NCBI RefSeq assembly: GCF_041154505.1
Contig: NZ_AP028672.1
Span: forward strand, 4,194,501-4,258,500
From: Acidovorax sp. A79
GTDB taxonomy: Bacteria; Pseudomonadota; Gammaproteobacteria; Burkholderiales; Burkholderiaceae_C
Direction of reading: 5' to 3'
Length of the DNA: 64,000 bases
Shown here: piece after piece, positions 25,806 through 34,626 of the stretch
Layout of the letters: the number at the start of each line of letters is the position of its first letter
Numbering within the stretch: position 1 is the first letter of the stretch
Translations under genes and position numbers: made by a program
Notes under the pieces: generated by a model
What the model saw: only the letters and a program-made list of their open reading frames with translations
Database searches by the model: none
What the model was told of the DNA's origin: nothing

Positions 25806-28800
25806 ATGCCAAGAAACCTGCTGTCCGCGCGCCACCGTGCCGCCTTGTGTCTGGCCTGGCTGCTGGGGGGCTGGCTGCTGGGGGGCTGGCTGCTGCTCCA
25901 GGCGGGCGCCGCGCAGGCGCAGGCTGTGGGCTGGGCCAGCGGTGCCAGCCTGGCTGCCGCGCGCAGCGACCACAGCACCACCGTGCTGCCCAATGGCAAG
26001 GTGCTGGTGGCCGGTGGGCAAGTGGCAGGCAACGCGCGCACCGCCAGCGCCGAACTGTACGACCCTGCCACCGGCGCCTGGGCGGCCACGGGCGCCATGG
26101 CTGCGGCGCGCCAAGGCCACACCGCCACGTTGCTGCCCAGCGGCAAGGTGCTGGTGGCGGGGGGCATGGATGGCGCTGTCCTGGCCAGTGCCGAGCTGTA
26201 TGACCCCGCCACTGGCACCTGGGCCGCCGCTGGCGCCCTGGGCCATGCCCGCCGCGAAGCCACCGCCACGCTGTTGGCCAATGGCAAGGTACTCGTGGCG
26301 GGGGGATGGCCCCCCGGCCCAGCCACCAGCCCGGCGGAGCTCTTCGACCCCGCCGCGAACGGCGGCTTGGGCGCCTGGTCCGACACCGGCGCCCTGGCCC
26401 AGCCGCGTTTTGAACATACGGCCACCTTGCTGCCCGATGGCAAGGTGCTCGTCGCAGGGGGCACGGTCAATGGCAGCGCCGCTTTGAATAGCGCCGAACT
26501 CTACGACCCCGCCCTGGGCACCTGGACCACCGTCGGCAATACGCTGGCCACCGCGCGCTATGACCACACGGCCACCCTGCTGCCCAGCGGCCAGGTCCTT
26601 GTGGTGGGCGGAGCCGACAGCCTGGCCCTGGCCCTGGCCCAGGCCGAGCTGTACGACTCCGGTGCCGGCACCTGGACCGCCGTCAGCCCGCTGACCACGG
26701 GGCGCTTCAGCCACACGGCCAGCCTGCTGCCCGACGGCACGGTGCTGGTCGCGGCAGGCTCCAACTTGATCCATGGGCTGCTCGGCAGCGCCGAGTTGTT
26801 CAACCCCGGCACCAACAGCTGGACTGCGGCCCCCGCGCTGGCCAGCCCGCGCCTCTACCACACGGCCACGGTGCTGCCCGATGGCACGGTGCTCGCCGTG
26901 GCTGGCGCCGGCGCCGGCCCGCTTCTGGCCAGCACGGAGGTCTACACCCCCGCCAGCGGCGCGTGGAGCGCGGCGGGCAGCATGGGCATGGGGGGCAGCG
27001 TCACGCGGGCCTCGCTGCTGCCGTCAGGCAAGGTGTTGGCGATTACCAGTTTGTCGACCTCCGCACGGCTGTATGACCCCGTGGGTAACAGCTGGAGCCC
27101 TGCCGCCAACCACCTCACCAGCCGCGAAATGCCCACCCTGACCTTGCTGGCGTCCGGCCAGTTGCTGGTGGCCAGCGGCACAGGTGCCAGCGCCGAGCGC
27201 TACGACGAGAACACCAACACCTGGACGGCCACCGGCCCCATGAACGCCGCACACAGAGGCGGGGGCGCCGCGCTGCTGGCGTCGGGCAAGGTACTGGTGG
27301 TCGGCGGGGCCAACGGGACAGGCCCGTCCAGCAACACCGTGGAGCTCTACGACCCCGCGACCGACACCTGGGCATTGCGCGCGCCGATGCTCTCGGTCCG
27401 GCACTACTTTGGCAGCAGCGTGATGCTGCCCGATGGGCGCGTGCTGGTGGCGGGCGGGTTCACCAACGGTGGCCGCACCGCCCTCGCGGAGATCTACGAC
27501 CCCCAATCAGACACCTGGACCGCCACGGGCGCGCTGGCCATCCCGCGCAGCGACCACACCGCGACCCTGCTGCCCTCGGGCAAGGTGCTGGTGGCGGGCG
27601 GCGCCACCGGCCCCTTCAACAGCCCCACCGCCGAGCTGACCGCCGAGCTGTACGACCCGGCGACCGGCACCTGGTCGCCCGCGGGTACGCTGGCCGCAGG
27701 TACCGGCGGCAGCGATCCAACGGCCATGCTGCTGCCCGGCGGCCAGGTGCTGTTGGTTGGGGGCTACCTCAGCGGGGCACGGAGCGGCAGCCAGCTGTAC
27801 GACCCCGCTGCCAACACCTGGGCCAGCACGCCACCGCTGATCACGGGCCGTGCGCAGCACGCCAGCGTGCTGCTGCCTTCGGGCCACGTGCTGGCCGCGG
27901 GCGGCATTGGTTCCGGTGGCAATTTGGCCAGTGCCGAACGCTATGACCCCGCTGGAGGCACCGTGCCAGCGGCCCGCGTGCCCCAGCTTGCCAGCGGCCC
28001 GGCCCGCCTAGTGGACGGTACCGCCTTCACCCTGGGCGGCTTGCGCCTGCACGGCGACAGCGAGGCCAGCGGCGGTGGCACGGGCGCATCGCCCACGCCG
28101 CTGCCGCTGGTGCAGCTGCGGCGGCTGGACAACGGCGCCACGCGCTGGCTCACGCCCACGTCATCGTCGGCCACCACGGTGGACGTGGCCGCGCCGGGCG
28201 TGTTGCCGCGTGGCCGCTACGCGCTGCGCGTGTTCGTCAACGGCATGGTGTCCGACGCGTTGCCGACAAGCACCCATGCCACGCCCGCGCTGGCCCTGGC
28301 CGCCAGCGCCAACCCCAGCCCCGTAGGTGCCAGCGTCACCTTCACCGCCACGCTGTCCGGGGCGGACAGCCCCACGGGCACGGTGGCGTTCAGCGCAGGC
28401 GGCGTGCCGCTGTGCGCGGCCGCGCCCCTCGTCGGCGGCGCGGCCGTCTGCGCCGTGAACACCCTGCCCATGGGCACGCAGGCCATCACCGCCAGCTACG
28501 GCGGCGACGCCAACAACATGGGCGCCCTGGCGGGCATCACGCACACCGTGAGCCCGGTCAGCCTGCCGCTGCCCGGCGGCGGCATGGGGCAGCAGGTGGT
28601 GGTGGGCATCAGCGGCGGCCCGGCGGGCTGCGTGGTGAGCAGCCTCACGTTGAGCGCTGCCACCGCAGGCGACAACCTGCCCGCCAACGCCACGGCCCCG
28701 CTGGGCGTGCTGCGCTTTGCCGCCACGGGCTGCGCGGGCGCCACGCTGGCGGTGCAGATGGACTACCCCGCAGGCAGCCTGGCGGGCCTGCAGCCCCACA

Positions 28801-29081
28801 AGTTCGGCCCCGCCAGCGTGGGCGCCCCGGCGTCCACGTGGTTCCCTCACGGTAGCGTGGCGGGTAACCGGCTGACCTTCACCGTGACGGACAACGGCGT
28901 GGGCGACGGCGACACCACCACGCCGGGCGCGATCACCGACCCGCACGCGATGCTGCTGTTTGCCGCGCCACCCGTAGTGGGTGCGCAGGCCATCCCCACG
29001 CTGTCGGAGTGGGGCGTGCTGCTGCTGTCGGCGCTGCTGGGCGCCCTGGGCTGGCGTGGGCGGCGGCGCCTGGGGGTTTGA
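25806..29081 (+). CDS. Exported Kelch-repeat protein with Ig-like domain and IPTL-CTERM sorting tail
   Basis: Large secreted or surface protein of 1091 residues. A signal peptide (residues 1-40, hydrophobic LLGGWLLGGWLLL) is followed by about 13 Kelch repeats (to about 720), each with a pattern like DHTATLLPSGKVLVAGG and ending AELYDPATGTW, predicted to form beta-propellers. An Ig-like repeat (about 825-915, SPVGASVTFTATLSG) and a choice-of-anchor region come next. The C terminus IPTLSEWGVLLLSALLGALG plus a basic tail is an IPTL-CTERM signal for exosortase-like processing. RBS GGAGG lies in 25794-25797 region just ahead of the ATG. It appears monocistronic. A role in extracellular polymer or biofilm matrix is inference from IPTL-CTERM proteins. 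Confidence 0.9.
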   Translation: MPRNLLSARHRAALCLAWLLGGWLLGGWLLLQAGAAQAQAVGWASGASLAAARSDHSTTVLPNGKVLVAGGQVAGNARTASAELYDPATGAWAATGAMAAARQGHTATLLPSGKVLVAGGMDGAVLASAELYDPATGTWAAAGALGHARREATATLLANGKVLVAGGWPPGPATSPAELFDPAANGGLGAWSDTGALAQPRFEHTATLLPDGKVLVAGGTVNGSAALNSAELYDPALGTWTTVGNTLATARYDHTATLLPSGQVLVVGGADSLALALAQAELYDSGAGTWTAVSPLTTGRFSHTASLLPDGTVLVAAGSNLIHGLLGSAELFNPGTNSWTAAPALASPRLYHTATVLPDGTVLAVAGAGAGPLLASTEVYTPASGAWSAAGSMGMGGSVTRASLLPSGKVLAITSLSTSARLYDPVGNSWSPAANHLTSREMPTLTLLASGQLLVASGTGASAERYDENTNTWTATGPMNAAHRGGGAALLASGKVLVVGGANGTGPSSNTVELYDPATDTWALRAPMLSVRHYFGSSVMLPDGRVLVAGGFTNGGRTALAEIYDPQSDTWTATGALAIPRSDHTATLLPSGKVLVAGGATGPFNSPTAELTAELYDPATGTWSPAGTLAAGTGGSDPTAMLLPGGQVLLVGGYLSGARSGSQLYDPAANTWASTPPLITGRAQHASVLLPSGHVLAAGGIGSGGNLASAERYDPAGGTVPAARVPQLASGPARLVDGTAFTLGGLRLHGDSEASGGGTGASPTPLPLVQLRRLDNGATRWLTPTSSSATTVDVAAPGVLPRGRYALRVFVNGMVSDALPTSTHATPALALAASANPSPVGASVTFTATLSGADSPTGTVAFSAGGVPLCAAAPLVGGAAVCAVNTLPMGTQAITASYGGDANNMGALAGITHTVSPVSLPLPGGGMGQQVVVGISGGPAGCVVSSLTLSAATAGDNLPANATAPLGVLRFAATGCAGATLAVQMDYPAGSLAGLQPHKFGPASVGAPASTWFPHGSVAGNRLTFTVTDNGVGDGDTTTPGAITDPHAMLLFAAPPVVGAQAIPTLSEWGVLLLSALLGALGWRGRRRLGV
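25857..25886 (+). repeat. Tandem 15-bp duplication inside the Kelch protein signal peptide
   Basis: TGGCTGCTGGGGGGC occurs twice in a row, followed by a partial third unit (TGGCTGCTG). Each unit adds five residues (WLLGG) to the hydrophobic core of the signal peptide without changing frame. Loss or gain would alter signal length, not reading frame. Confidence 0.85.
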
Positions 29082-29095
29082 ATGAAACTGGCCTC

Positions 29096-29140
29096 CAGCG
29101 CTTTTCCAATAAGCGCAAACAGCTATTGATTCAATAGCAT
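29096..29140 (+). repeat. Short double-hairpin repeat, copy B
   Basis: Has CAGCGC...AAGCGC followed by AGCTATTG...CAATAGC. It lies 15 bases after the Kelch stop and is in inverted orientation to copy A, so the pair brackets the Kelch gene. The second hairpin may also serve as a weak transcription stop. It overlaps the end of the LysR-like remnant. Confidence 0.75.
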
Positions 29141-29310
29141 TCCGCTTTTTTCGGCCTCCAGCAGGCGCGTGAGCAGCGGGTGCACCACCTTGCGCGCGCT
29201 GTAGATCAAGTGGAACTGCTCCTGCGCGTCGGGGCTGGTGCCCACCTGCACCAGTCCATGGGTCATTTGCAGGTGCGCGCCCACCGACACGGGGCCGGCA
29301 TCACGCCCAT
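29123..29310 (-). pseudogene. C-terminal remnant of a LysR-type regulator
   Basis: On the minus strand about 60 codons read as a protein end (GAHLQMTHGLVQVGTSPD, then EQFHLIYSARKVVHPLLTRL) before a TAG at 29123-29125. The pattern resembles the effector-domain tail of LysR-type regulators. Upstream the frame meets a stop at about 29318 and no start or HTH is present, so the rest is lost. The assignment to LysR is tentative; that it is a gene fragment is better supported by the codon pattern. Confidence 0.45.
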
Positions 29311-29391
29311 GCGCCGGTTCCTACGTTTGCTTCGCCCTGGCCATCGGAAGGCGCCACCAGATGGATTGGCGATGGCAGAAAACCCCCGTCA

Positions 29392-30738
29392 CTACAGGGA
29401 GGTCCAACTGCGCAGCTTGCCGGGGTTGAGCAAGCCCTGCGGATCGAAGCGGCGCTTCGTGCCCACCACGGCAGGATCCAGGTTGTTCTGCTTGCCGTCT
29501 TCCACGATGTAGACATGCGGGTTGTTGATCTGCACGCCATGGTCGCGGTAGATCTGCATGATCTGGTTCAGGCGCTCCTCGGTGCTGTAGCGGATGAGCT
29601 GCAGCCCGCTGCAGTTGAAGGCGCCCTCCTTGGTGCGCAGGAACTCCAGGTGCATCATCACCTCGCCGCCCAGGGTTTTTTCCAGCGCCTTCACCTGCTC
29701 CAGCCGGGTGGCGGGGTTGAAGCCGCTCTGGATGTAGGTGAGCGTCTTGTCCACCTTCAGCGCGTGCAGCGTGGTGTGGTTCCAGGTGTATTCGAGCAGG
29801 GTCTTGTGGCTCTTTTCCACTTCGTCGGCGGTCTTGCGGTAGCTGACGCTGCCGCCGTACTTGGTGGCCATTTCGCGCATGCCGTCTTCGGAGTGCGGGG
29901 CCACCAGCAGCATCACCGCGTGGCAGCCTGTGGGCAGGTGCTCGGCCAGGCTGGTGAAGTAGGCCGGGATGGGCGCGGCCAGAAAGCACACCTCCTTTTT
30001 CTCCAGCCCCGGTGCGGCGCCAAAGCGGTCGGCGAATTCCAGCGCCGCGTCGAAGTCGGTGAAGGTGACGATGCACTCCGTCCACGCCACGGCGGGGGTC
30101 AGCGCCACCTCCAGCTCCAGCACGATGCCGTTGGTGCCGTAGGTGTGGTGCAGCAGCATGGCCTCGGGGCCGCGCAGCTCGATGACCTGGGGCTCGGGTT
30201 CCACCGTCATGGCGCGCACGGCCAGCACGTTGCCCGGTGCGGCCAGCGGGCCGTGGTTGATGGAGCCAGCGCCGCCGAAGCCGCCGCCGAACAGCCCGCC
30301 CAAGGTGGCGCTGCGGTAGGTGGAGGGCAGCCAGCGCAGCTCCTGCCCCAGGGGCTTGGCCTGCGCGTCGAAGTCCGACAGGCGGATGCCTGCCTGCGCC
30401 CGGCCCACGCCGCCGCGCACCCAGCCCAAGCCGTTGTAGCCCGACAGGTCCAGGATCACCCCGCCATGCAGCGGGGTGCTTTGTCCGTAGTTGCCGGTTC
30501 CGCTGCCGCGCACGGTGAGGGGGATCTGCGCGCGCGCGCAGGCCGCCACCACCTGGCGGATCTCGTCCTCGGTGCGCGGGCGCACGGCCACGTCGCCGCG
30601 CTTGCCGGCCAGGTCGCGCTTGAGCACGGGGCTGAACCAGGCAAAGTCCTGCGACAGGCGGCCCACGCGCAGCGGGTCGGCAATCCAGTCCAGGCCGGGC
30701 AGTTGTTCGGGCAGTTGGGGGGCGGTTACGGTGGTCAT
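29392..30738 (-). CDS. FAD-binding oxidase (PCMH/FAD_binding_4 family)
   Basis: Flavoprotein oxidase or dehydrogenase of 448 residues. The PCMH-type FAD-binding domain is N-terminal, with RGSGTGNYGQSTPLHGGV around residue 80 and GGLFGGGFGGAGSINHG around 155; the substrate-binding C-terminal part ends PQGLLNPGKL, as usual in the glycolate oxidase/lactate dehydrogenase-like group. The start 30738 is chosen because AGGAGAG lies just upstream; the longer frame reads low-complexity sequence. It is last in the minus-strand ABC/amidohydrolase operon, 104 bases after the permease gene, so it probably oxidises an intermediate of that pathway. Confidence 0.9.
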   Translation of the reverse strand: MTTVTAPQLPEQLPGLDWIADPLRVGRLSQDFAWFSPVLKRDLAGKRGDVAVRPRTEDEIRQVVAACARAQIPLTVRGSGTGNYGQSTPLHGGVILDLSGYNGLGWVRGGVGRAQAGIRLSDFDAQAKPLGQELRWLPSTYRSATLGGLFGGGFGGAGSINHGPLAAPGNVLAVRAMTVEPEPQVIELRGPEAMLLHHTYGTNGIVLELEVALTPAVAWTECIVTFTDFDAALEFADRFGAAPGLEKKEVCFLAAPIPAYFTSLAEHLPTGCHAVMLLVAPHSEDGMREMATKYGGSVSYRKTADEVEKSHKTLLEYTWNHTTLHALKVDKTLTYIQSGFNPATRLEQVKALEKTLGGEVMMHLEFLRTKEGAFNCSGLQLIRYSTEERLNQIMQIYRDHGVQINNPHVYIVEDGKQNNLDPAVVGTKRRFDPQGLLNPGKLRSWTSL

Positions 30739-30841
30739 ATGTGTCTCTCCTGTCGGTGCGGCGGGTGGTGGCGGGCAAAGCGCGGCCCCACCACGCGTGC
30801 GCGGTGTCAAAAAGTGGATGCGGTTCGGTCGGGGGGCAGGG

Positions 30842-31738
30842 TCAGTCGTGCGAGTTTTCGCTGGCGTGCCAGCTGCCCAGGGCCAAGCGGGTGCCCCAGG
30901 CCATCAGCGCGAACAGCGCCACGCCGGTCAGCGAGATCAGCAGCAGCGCGGCGAACATGCGCGGTATGTTGAGCTGAAAGCCCGCTTGCAGGATCTGGTA
31001 CGCCAGCCCGGCGCCCTGGCCGCCGGTGCCGGCCACGAACTCGGCCACCACGGCGCCGATCAGCGCCAGCCCGCTCGATATGCGCAGCCCGCCGAAGAAG
31101 TAGGGCAGTGCGCTCGGTATGCGCAGGCGCAGCAGGGTCTGCATGCGCGTGGCGCGGTTGAGCTTGAAGTAGCTTTGCAGGTCCGGCTCCACGCTGCGCA
31201 GGCCCAGCGTGGTGTTGCTGATGATGGGGAACAGCGCCACCAGCGCGGCGCAGATCACCATCGACGCGGTCGGGTCCTTCACCCAGATGATGATCAGCGG
31301 CGCCACCGCCACGATGGGCGTGACCTGCAGCAGCACGGCGTACGGGAACAGCGCCGTCTCGATGCGCTTGCTCTGCACGAACAGAAACGAGATCAGCACC
31401 CCGGCCACCGTGGCCACGGCAAAGGCCAGCACGGTGATCTTGACGGTGACCCAGAGCGATCCGCCCAGGGCCGCCCAGTCGGTGAACAGCGTCTTGAGCA
31501 TGAGCAAAGGTGAGGGCACCAGGTAGGGCGGCAGCTCCATGGCCGTGACCAGGCCCTGCCACAGCGCGATGAGCACCAGGCCCACGAGCACGGGGTAGAC
31601 CACGCGCTGCACGCGGGGCTGGGCCATCAGCGGCACGCGCGGTGCTGGCGGCTTGGGGGCTGAGGCAGCGCGCACGGGTGTGCTGCGTTCAGCCGCTGAG
31701 GGCGCGGCGATGGGCGCTGCAGGGTAGGGGGTGCTCAT
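30842..31738 (-). CDS. ABC transporter permease (NitT/TauT, SsuC-like)
   Basis: Inner-membrane permease of 298 residues of the nitrate/sulfonate/taurine class. After a proline-rich cytoplasmic N terminus, about six membrane segments follow (first at about 50-68, YPVLVGLVLIALWQGLV). The BPD_transp_1 coupling region reads RIPSALPYFFGGLRISSGLALIG with the EAA-like loop before it. It overlaps the ATPase gene by four bases and works with it and the binding protein at 32649. Confidence 0.92.
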   Translation of the reverse strand: MSTPYPAAPIAAPSAAERSTPVRAASAPKPPAPRVPLMAQPRVQRVVYPVLVGLVLIALWQGLVTAMELPPYLVPSPLLMLKTLFTDWAALGGSLWVTVKITVLAFAVATVAGVLISFLFVQSKRIETALFPYAVLLQVTPIVAVAPLIIIWVKDPTASMVICAALVALFPIISNTTLGLRSVEPDLQSYFKLNRATRMQTLLRLRIPSALPYFFGGLRISSGLALIGAVVAEFVAGTGGQGAGLAYQILQAGFQLNIPRMFAALLLISLTGVALFALMAWGTRLALGSWHASENSHD

Positions 31739-32571
31739 GCTGCGGTCTCCTCGGTGTCGGCGCTGGCGCGCAGCAGGCTGTCCTGCAACTGCTTGGCATA
31801 GCGGCTGAATTCGGGCGAGACCATGAAGTCCGCCGTGCGCGGGTAGGGCGCGGCTATGCGGAACTCCTCCACCACGCGGCCGGGGCGCGCGGCCATCATC
31901 ACCACGCGGCTCGACAGGAACACCGCCTCGTGGATCGAGTGGGTCACGAAGATCACCGTCAGCTTCTTCTTGCGCCACAGGTCCAGCAGGTCCGCATCGA
32001 GCTTGTGGCGCGTGATCTCGTCCAGCGCGCCAAAGGGCTCGTCCATCAGCAGCAGGTCGGGCTGGGTCACCAGGCCGCGCGCGATGGACGCGCGCATCTG
32101 CATGCCGCCCGACAGGGCGCGCGGCAGCGCGTTGGCAAACTTCGACAGGCCCACCAGGGCCAGGGCCTCGGTCACACGGCCATCGGCCTCCTGGCGCGGC
32201 ACGCCGGCCAGGTCCAGCGGCAGGCGCACATTGGTCTGCACGCTGGCCCAGGGCATGAGCGTGGGCGACTGGAAGACAAAGGCCATCTTCTTGCCGCTTT
32301 CCTCCAGCTGGGCCACGGGCTTGTGCCACAGCTGCAGCCGGCCGTCGGTGGGCTCCAGCAGGCCGGCCACCATCTTCAGCAAGGTGCTCTTGCCGCAGCC
32401 CGAGGGGCCGAGCAGGGTGACGAACTCGCCTTCCTCGATGGCCAGGTCCACCGGCAGCAAGGCCTGCGTGCCGTTGGGGTAGGTCTTCTCGGCCGACAGC
32501 ACCTGCACGGCAGGGGTGCTGCGCGGCGCGGGCGCCAGGGTGGGGGAATCAGCGGGGGCGGTGGGGGTCAT
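31735..32571 (-). CDS. ABC transporter ATPase (NitT/TauT, SsuB/TauB-like)
   Basis: Nucleotide-binding subunit of 278 residues. Walker A is LLGPSGCGKSTLLK, the signature is ALSGGMQMRASIARGL and Walker B is DLLLMDEPFGALDE, all in the expected order and spacing. The first 30 residues are an alanine/proline-rich extension. It sits between the binding-protein gene and the permease gene, completing an importer likely for a nitrogen-containing organic compound. Confidence 0.95.
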   Translation of the reverse strand: MTPTAPADSPTLAPAPRSTPAVQVLSAEKTYPNGTQALLPVDLAIEEGEFVTLLGPSGCGKSTLLKMVAGLLEPTDGRLQLWHKPVAQLEESGKKMAFVFQSPTLMPWASVQTNVRLPLDLAGVPRQEADGRVTEALALVGLSKFANALPRALSGGMQMRASIARGLVTQPDLLLMDEPFGALDEITRHKLDADLLDLWRKKKLTVIFVTHSIHEAVFLSSRVVMMAARPGRVVEEFRIAAPYPRTADFMVSPEFSRYAKQLQDSLLRASADTEETAA

Positions 32572-32648
32572 GGTGCGCGCCTTTCGATGGATGCGCCCCG
32601 CCGCAAGCAGCGGGGCGCTGTTTCAGGGCAGTAATGGCGATCCGAGGG

Positions 32649-33650
32649 TCAGGGCATGACCTTCAGGTCTTTGGTGAAGGAGGTCGTGTAGGTATCGGCC
32701 AGCTTCACCTTGGCCGGATCGATCAGCTTGGCCTCCACCAGGAAGTCGTAGCTCGCCTTGGCGCGCGCATCGGTCATCACGCCGATGCCCATGCTCGCCG
32801 CATCGCCACCCGTCACCATGCCCATCTCCTTGAGCTTGGCCACGCTGTAGGCCAGCTGCTCATCGGTCATGTTCGGGTTGTCCTTCTTGATCAGGGCATT
32901 GGCCGGGGCCGGGTCGGCCAGGTAGCTCTTCCAGCCTTCCATGGTGGCCTTCACGAACGAGGCGACGGCGGTGCCGCGCTCCTTGACGGTCTTGTCCATG
33001 CAGCTCACCGTGGTGGCATAGGCGGGGTAGCCCTGGTCGCTGAACATCAAGGTGTTGGCCTTCACACCGGCCTTGGCGATGGCGAAGGGCTCGGACGTCA
33101 GGTAGCCCTGCTGGGCGGTGTTCTTGTCGGCCACGAAGGGCTGGATGTTGAAGGTATAGGGCCGCGTCTGCGCATCGTTGAAGCCGTACTTGGCCTTCAG
33201 CCAGGGCCAGTAGCCGCGCTGGGCCGACGATGCGATGAGGATGGTCTTGCCCTTCAGGTCCTCGAACTTCTTCACGTCGTCGTGCGCGATGAGCACCTGC
33301 GGGTCCTTCTGGAAGACGGCCGCCACCGTGGTCACCGGCACGCCGCCCTCGCGCATCTGGATCATCTGCAGGTCGCTCGATCCCATCACGCACTCGGCCT
33401 GGCCGGCCGCCATCATCTGCACGATGTTGACCTGCGGGCCACCCATCTTGATGGTCACGTCCAGCCCGTACTTCTTGTACAGGCCCGTGGCCACAGCCTG
33501 GTAGAAGCCGCCGTGCTCGGCCTGCGCGTACCAGTTGGTCATGTAGGTGAACTTTTCCTGCGCGTGGGCCTGCAGGGTGCCGGCGGCACCCACAGCGAGC
33601 AGCGCAGCTGCACCAAGTTTGGAAAGGCGGGAGGCGGTCTTCTTCATCAT
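32649..33650 (-). CDS. ABC substrate-binding protein (NMT1/THI5-like)
   Basis: Periplasmic binding protein of 333 residues for the ABC importer encoded next. The signal peptide is MMKKTASRLSKLGAAALLAV with cleavage near AHAQ. The mature protein starts FTYMTNWYAQAEHGGFYQA, typical of the NMT1/THI5-like group that binds pyrimidine precursors, sulfonates and related ligands. Two adjacent ATGs (33650, 33647) are possible starts. The THI5-like opening and the deaminase/amidohydrolase context suggest a heterocyclic ligand, which is inference. Confidence 0.9.
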   Translation of the reverse strand: MMKKTASRLSKLGAAALLAVGAAGTLQAHAQEKFTYMTNWYAQAEHGGFYQAVATGLYKKYGLDVTIKMGGPQVNIVQMMAAGQAECVMGSSDLQMIQMREGGVPVTTVAAVFQKDPQVLIAHDDVKKFEDLKGKTILIASSAQRGYWPWLKAKYGFNDAQTRPYTFNIQPFVADKNTAQQGYLTSEPFAIAKAGVKANTLMFSDQGYPAYATTVSCMDKTVKERGTAVASFVKATMEGWKSYLADPAPANALIKKDNPNMTDEQLAYSVAKLKEMGMVTGGDAASMGIGVMTDARAKASYDFLVEAKLIDPAKVKLADTYTTSFTKDLKVMP

Positions 33651-33724
33651 GGCAGTGCTCCGGTAGGTGGTGGAGGGGGAACAGGGACGAAAAGGGGGGA
33701 TGGATGCGGCTGCGTTCGCAGGTT

Positions 33725-34588
33725 TCAAGCCAGGGCGGTGGAGCTCTCCACATGGCCCGTGTGGTTGGCGCGGCCCCAGGTGGCTTCGGCGCGCGGGGCC
33801 CAGCGCAGCTGGTGCAGCTCGGTGATGGCGGCGGCCCAGCTCACGGCCAGCGAATCGAGGATGGCGTGGCCCTGCTCGGCCGTGGCCGGCAGCGGGTCGC
33901 CGATGATGCCGCTGGGTCCGAAGTCGCGCGCGCTCCAGGCGCAGGCCGGGCGGCCGTCGGGCGAGAGCAGGGGCGAGCCGAACACGGGCGGGTAGTTCAC
34001 CACCGCGCGCTCCATGTGCACGGTGTCGGGGGCCAGGGCCAGCATCAGCGCCGTCTCGGCATGGCCGGCGTGCATGGCCAGCTTCTTTTCCTGCTCCGAC
34101 AGGTACTTGCCGGCAACGTGCGGCACGCGCCAGGTGAAGCTCGGCACCACGATGAAGTCGCCATGGCGCAGGCGCAGCTCGCGCGCGCACATCTCCATCA
34201 CCTGCGGCTGGCCGCCGTGGCCGTTGACGAACAGCAGCTTGCGAAAGCCCGCGCGGTAGACCGACTCGCCCACCTCATTCATGGTGGCCAGCAGCGTCTC
34301 TCCGCTGAGCGTGACGGTGCCCGGAAAGTGCAGGTGCTCCTCCGACTTGCCGTAGGTGATGGGCGCCATGGCAAAGGCCGGCACCTCGGCCGGCAGGCGA
34401 GCCATGGCATGGCCGACCACGCCCGCGCTGATCACCGTGTCCACCGCGCAGGGCAGGTGCGGGCCGTGCTGTTCGGTGGCGCCCGTGGGCAGCACGATCA
34501 CGGTGTTCTCCTTGTCCGGCAGGTTGACGATCTCGGTCCAGCTCAGGTAGGGCAGGTAGCGGTGGGGCGGGGTGTAGCCGTGCAGCAT
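33725..34588 (-). CDS. Creatininase-family amidohydrolase
   Basis: Metal-dependent hydrolase of 287 residues. The metal-binding residues are visible in LPTGATEQHGPHLPCAVDT (Glu, His, Asp), in FVNGHGGQ and in HAGHAETALML. Family members open cyclic amides such as creatinine or act on formamidopyrimidine-type compounds. It lies between the Rid-family gene (39 bases upstream) and the ABC binding protein, so it most likely opens a ring or cleaves an amide in the compound imported by that transporter. Confidence 0.9.
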   Translation of the reverse strand: MLHGYTPPHRYLPYLSWTEIVNLPDKENTVIVLPTGATEQHGPHLPCAVDTVISAGVVGHAMARLPAEVPAFAMAPITYGKSEEHLHFPGTVTLSGETLLATMNEVGESVYRAGFRKLLFVNGHGGQPQVMEMCARELRLRHGDFIVVPSFTWRVPHVAGKYLSEQEKKLAMHAGHAETALMLALAPDTVHMERAVVNYPPVFGSPLLSPDGRPACAWSARDFGPSGIIGDPLPATAEQGHAILDSLAVSWAAAITELHQLRWAPRAEATWGRANHTGHVESSTALA

Positions 34589-34626
34589 GGGGCGGGTCTT
34601 TCGTGGATGGAGGGATGTGCGGGAGG

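Noticed and set aside
25272..26861. Minus-strand frame of 529 codons, Gly/Gln-rich, starting inside the Kelch gene.
   Set aside because: The apparent repeats are the complement of Kelch repeat codons; no start signal or domain supports it.
25806..27960. Regularly spaced DNA repeats could suggest a CRISPR or satellite array.
   Set aside because: They encode Kelch repeats in one continuous frame with varied sequence; spacing and conservation follow the protein, not a CRISPR repeat.
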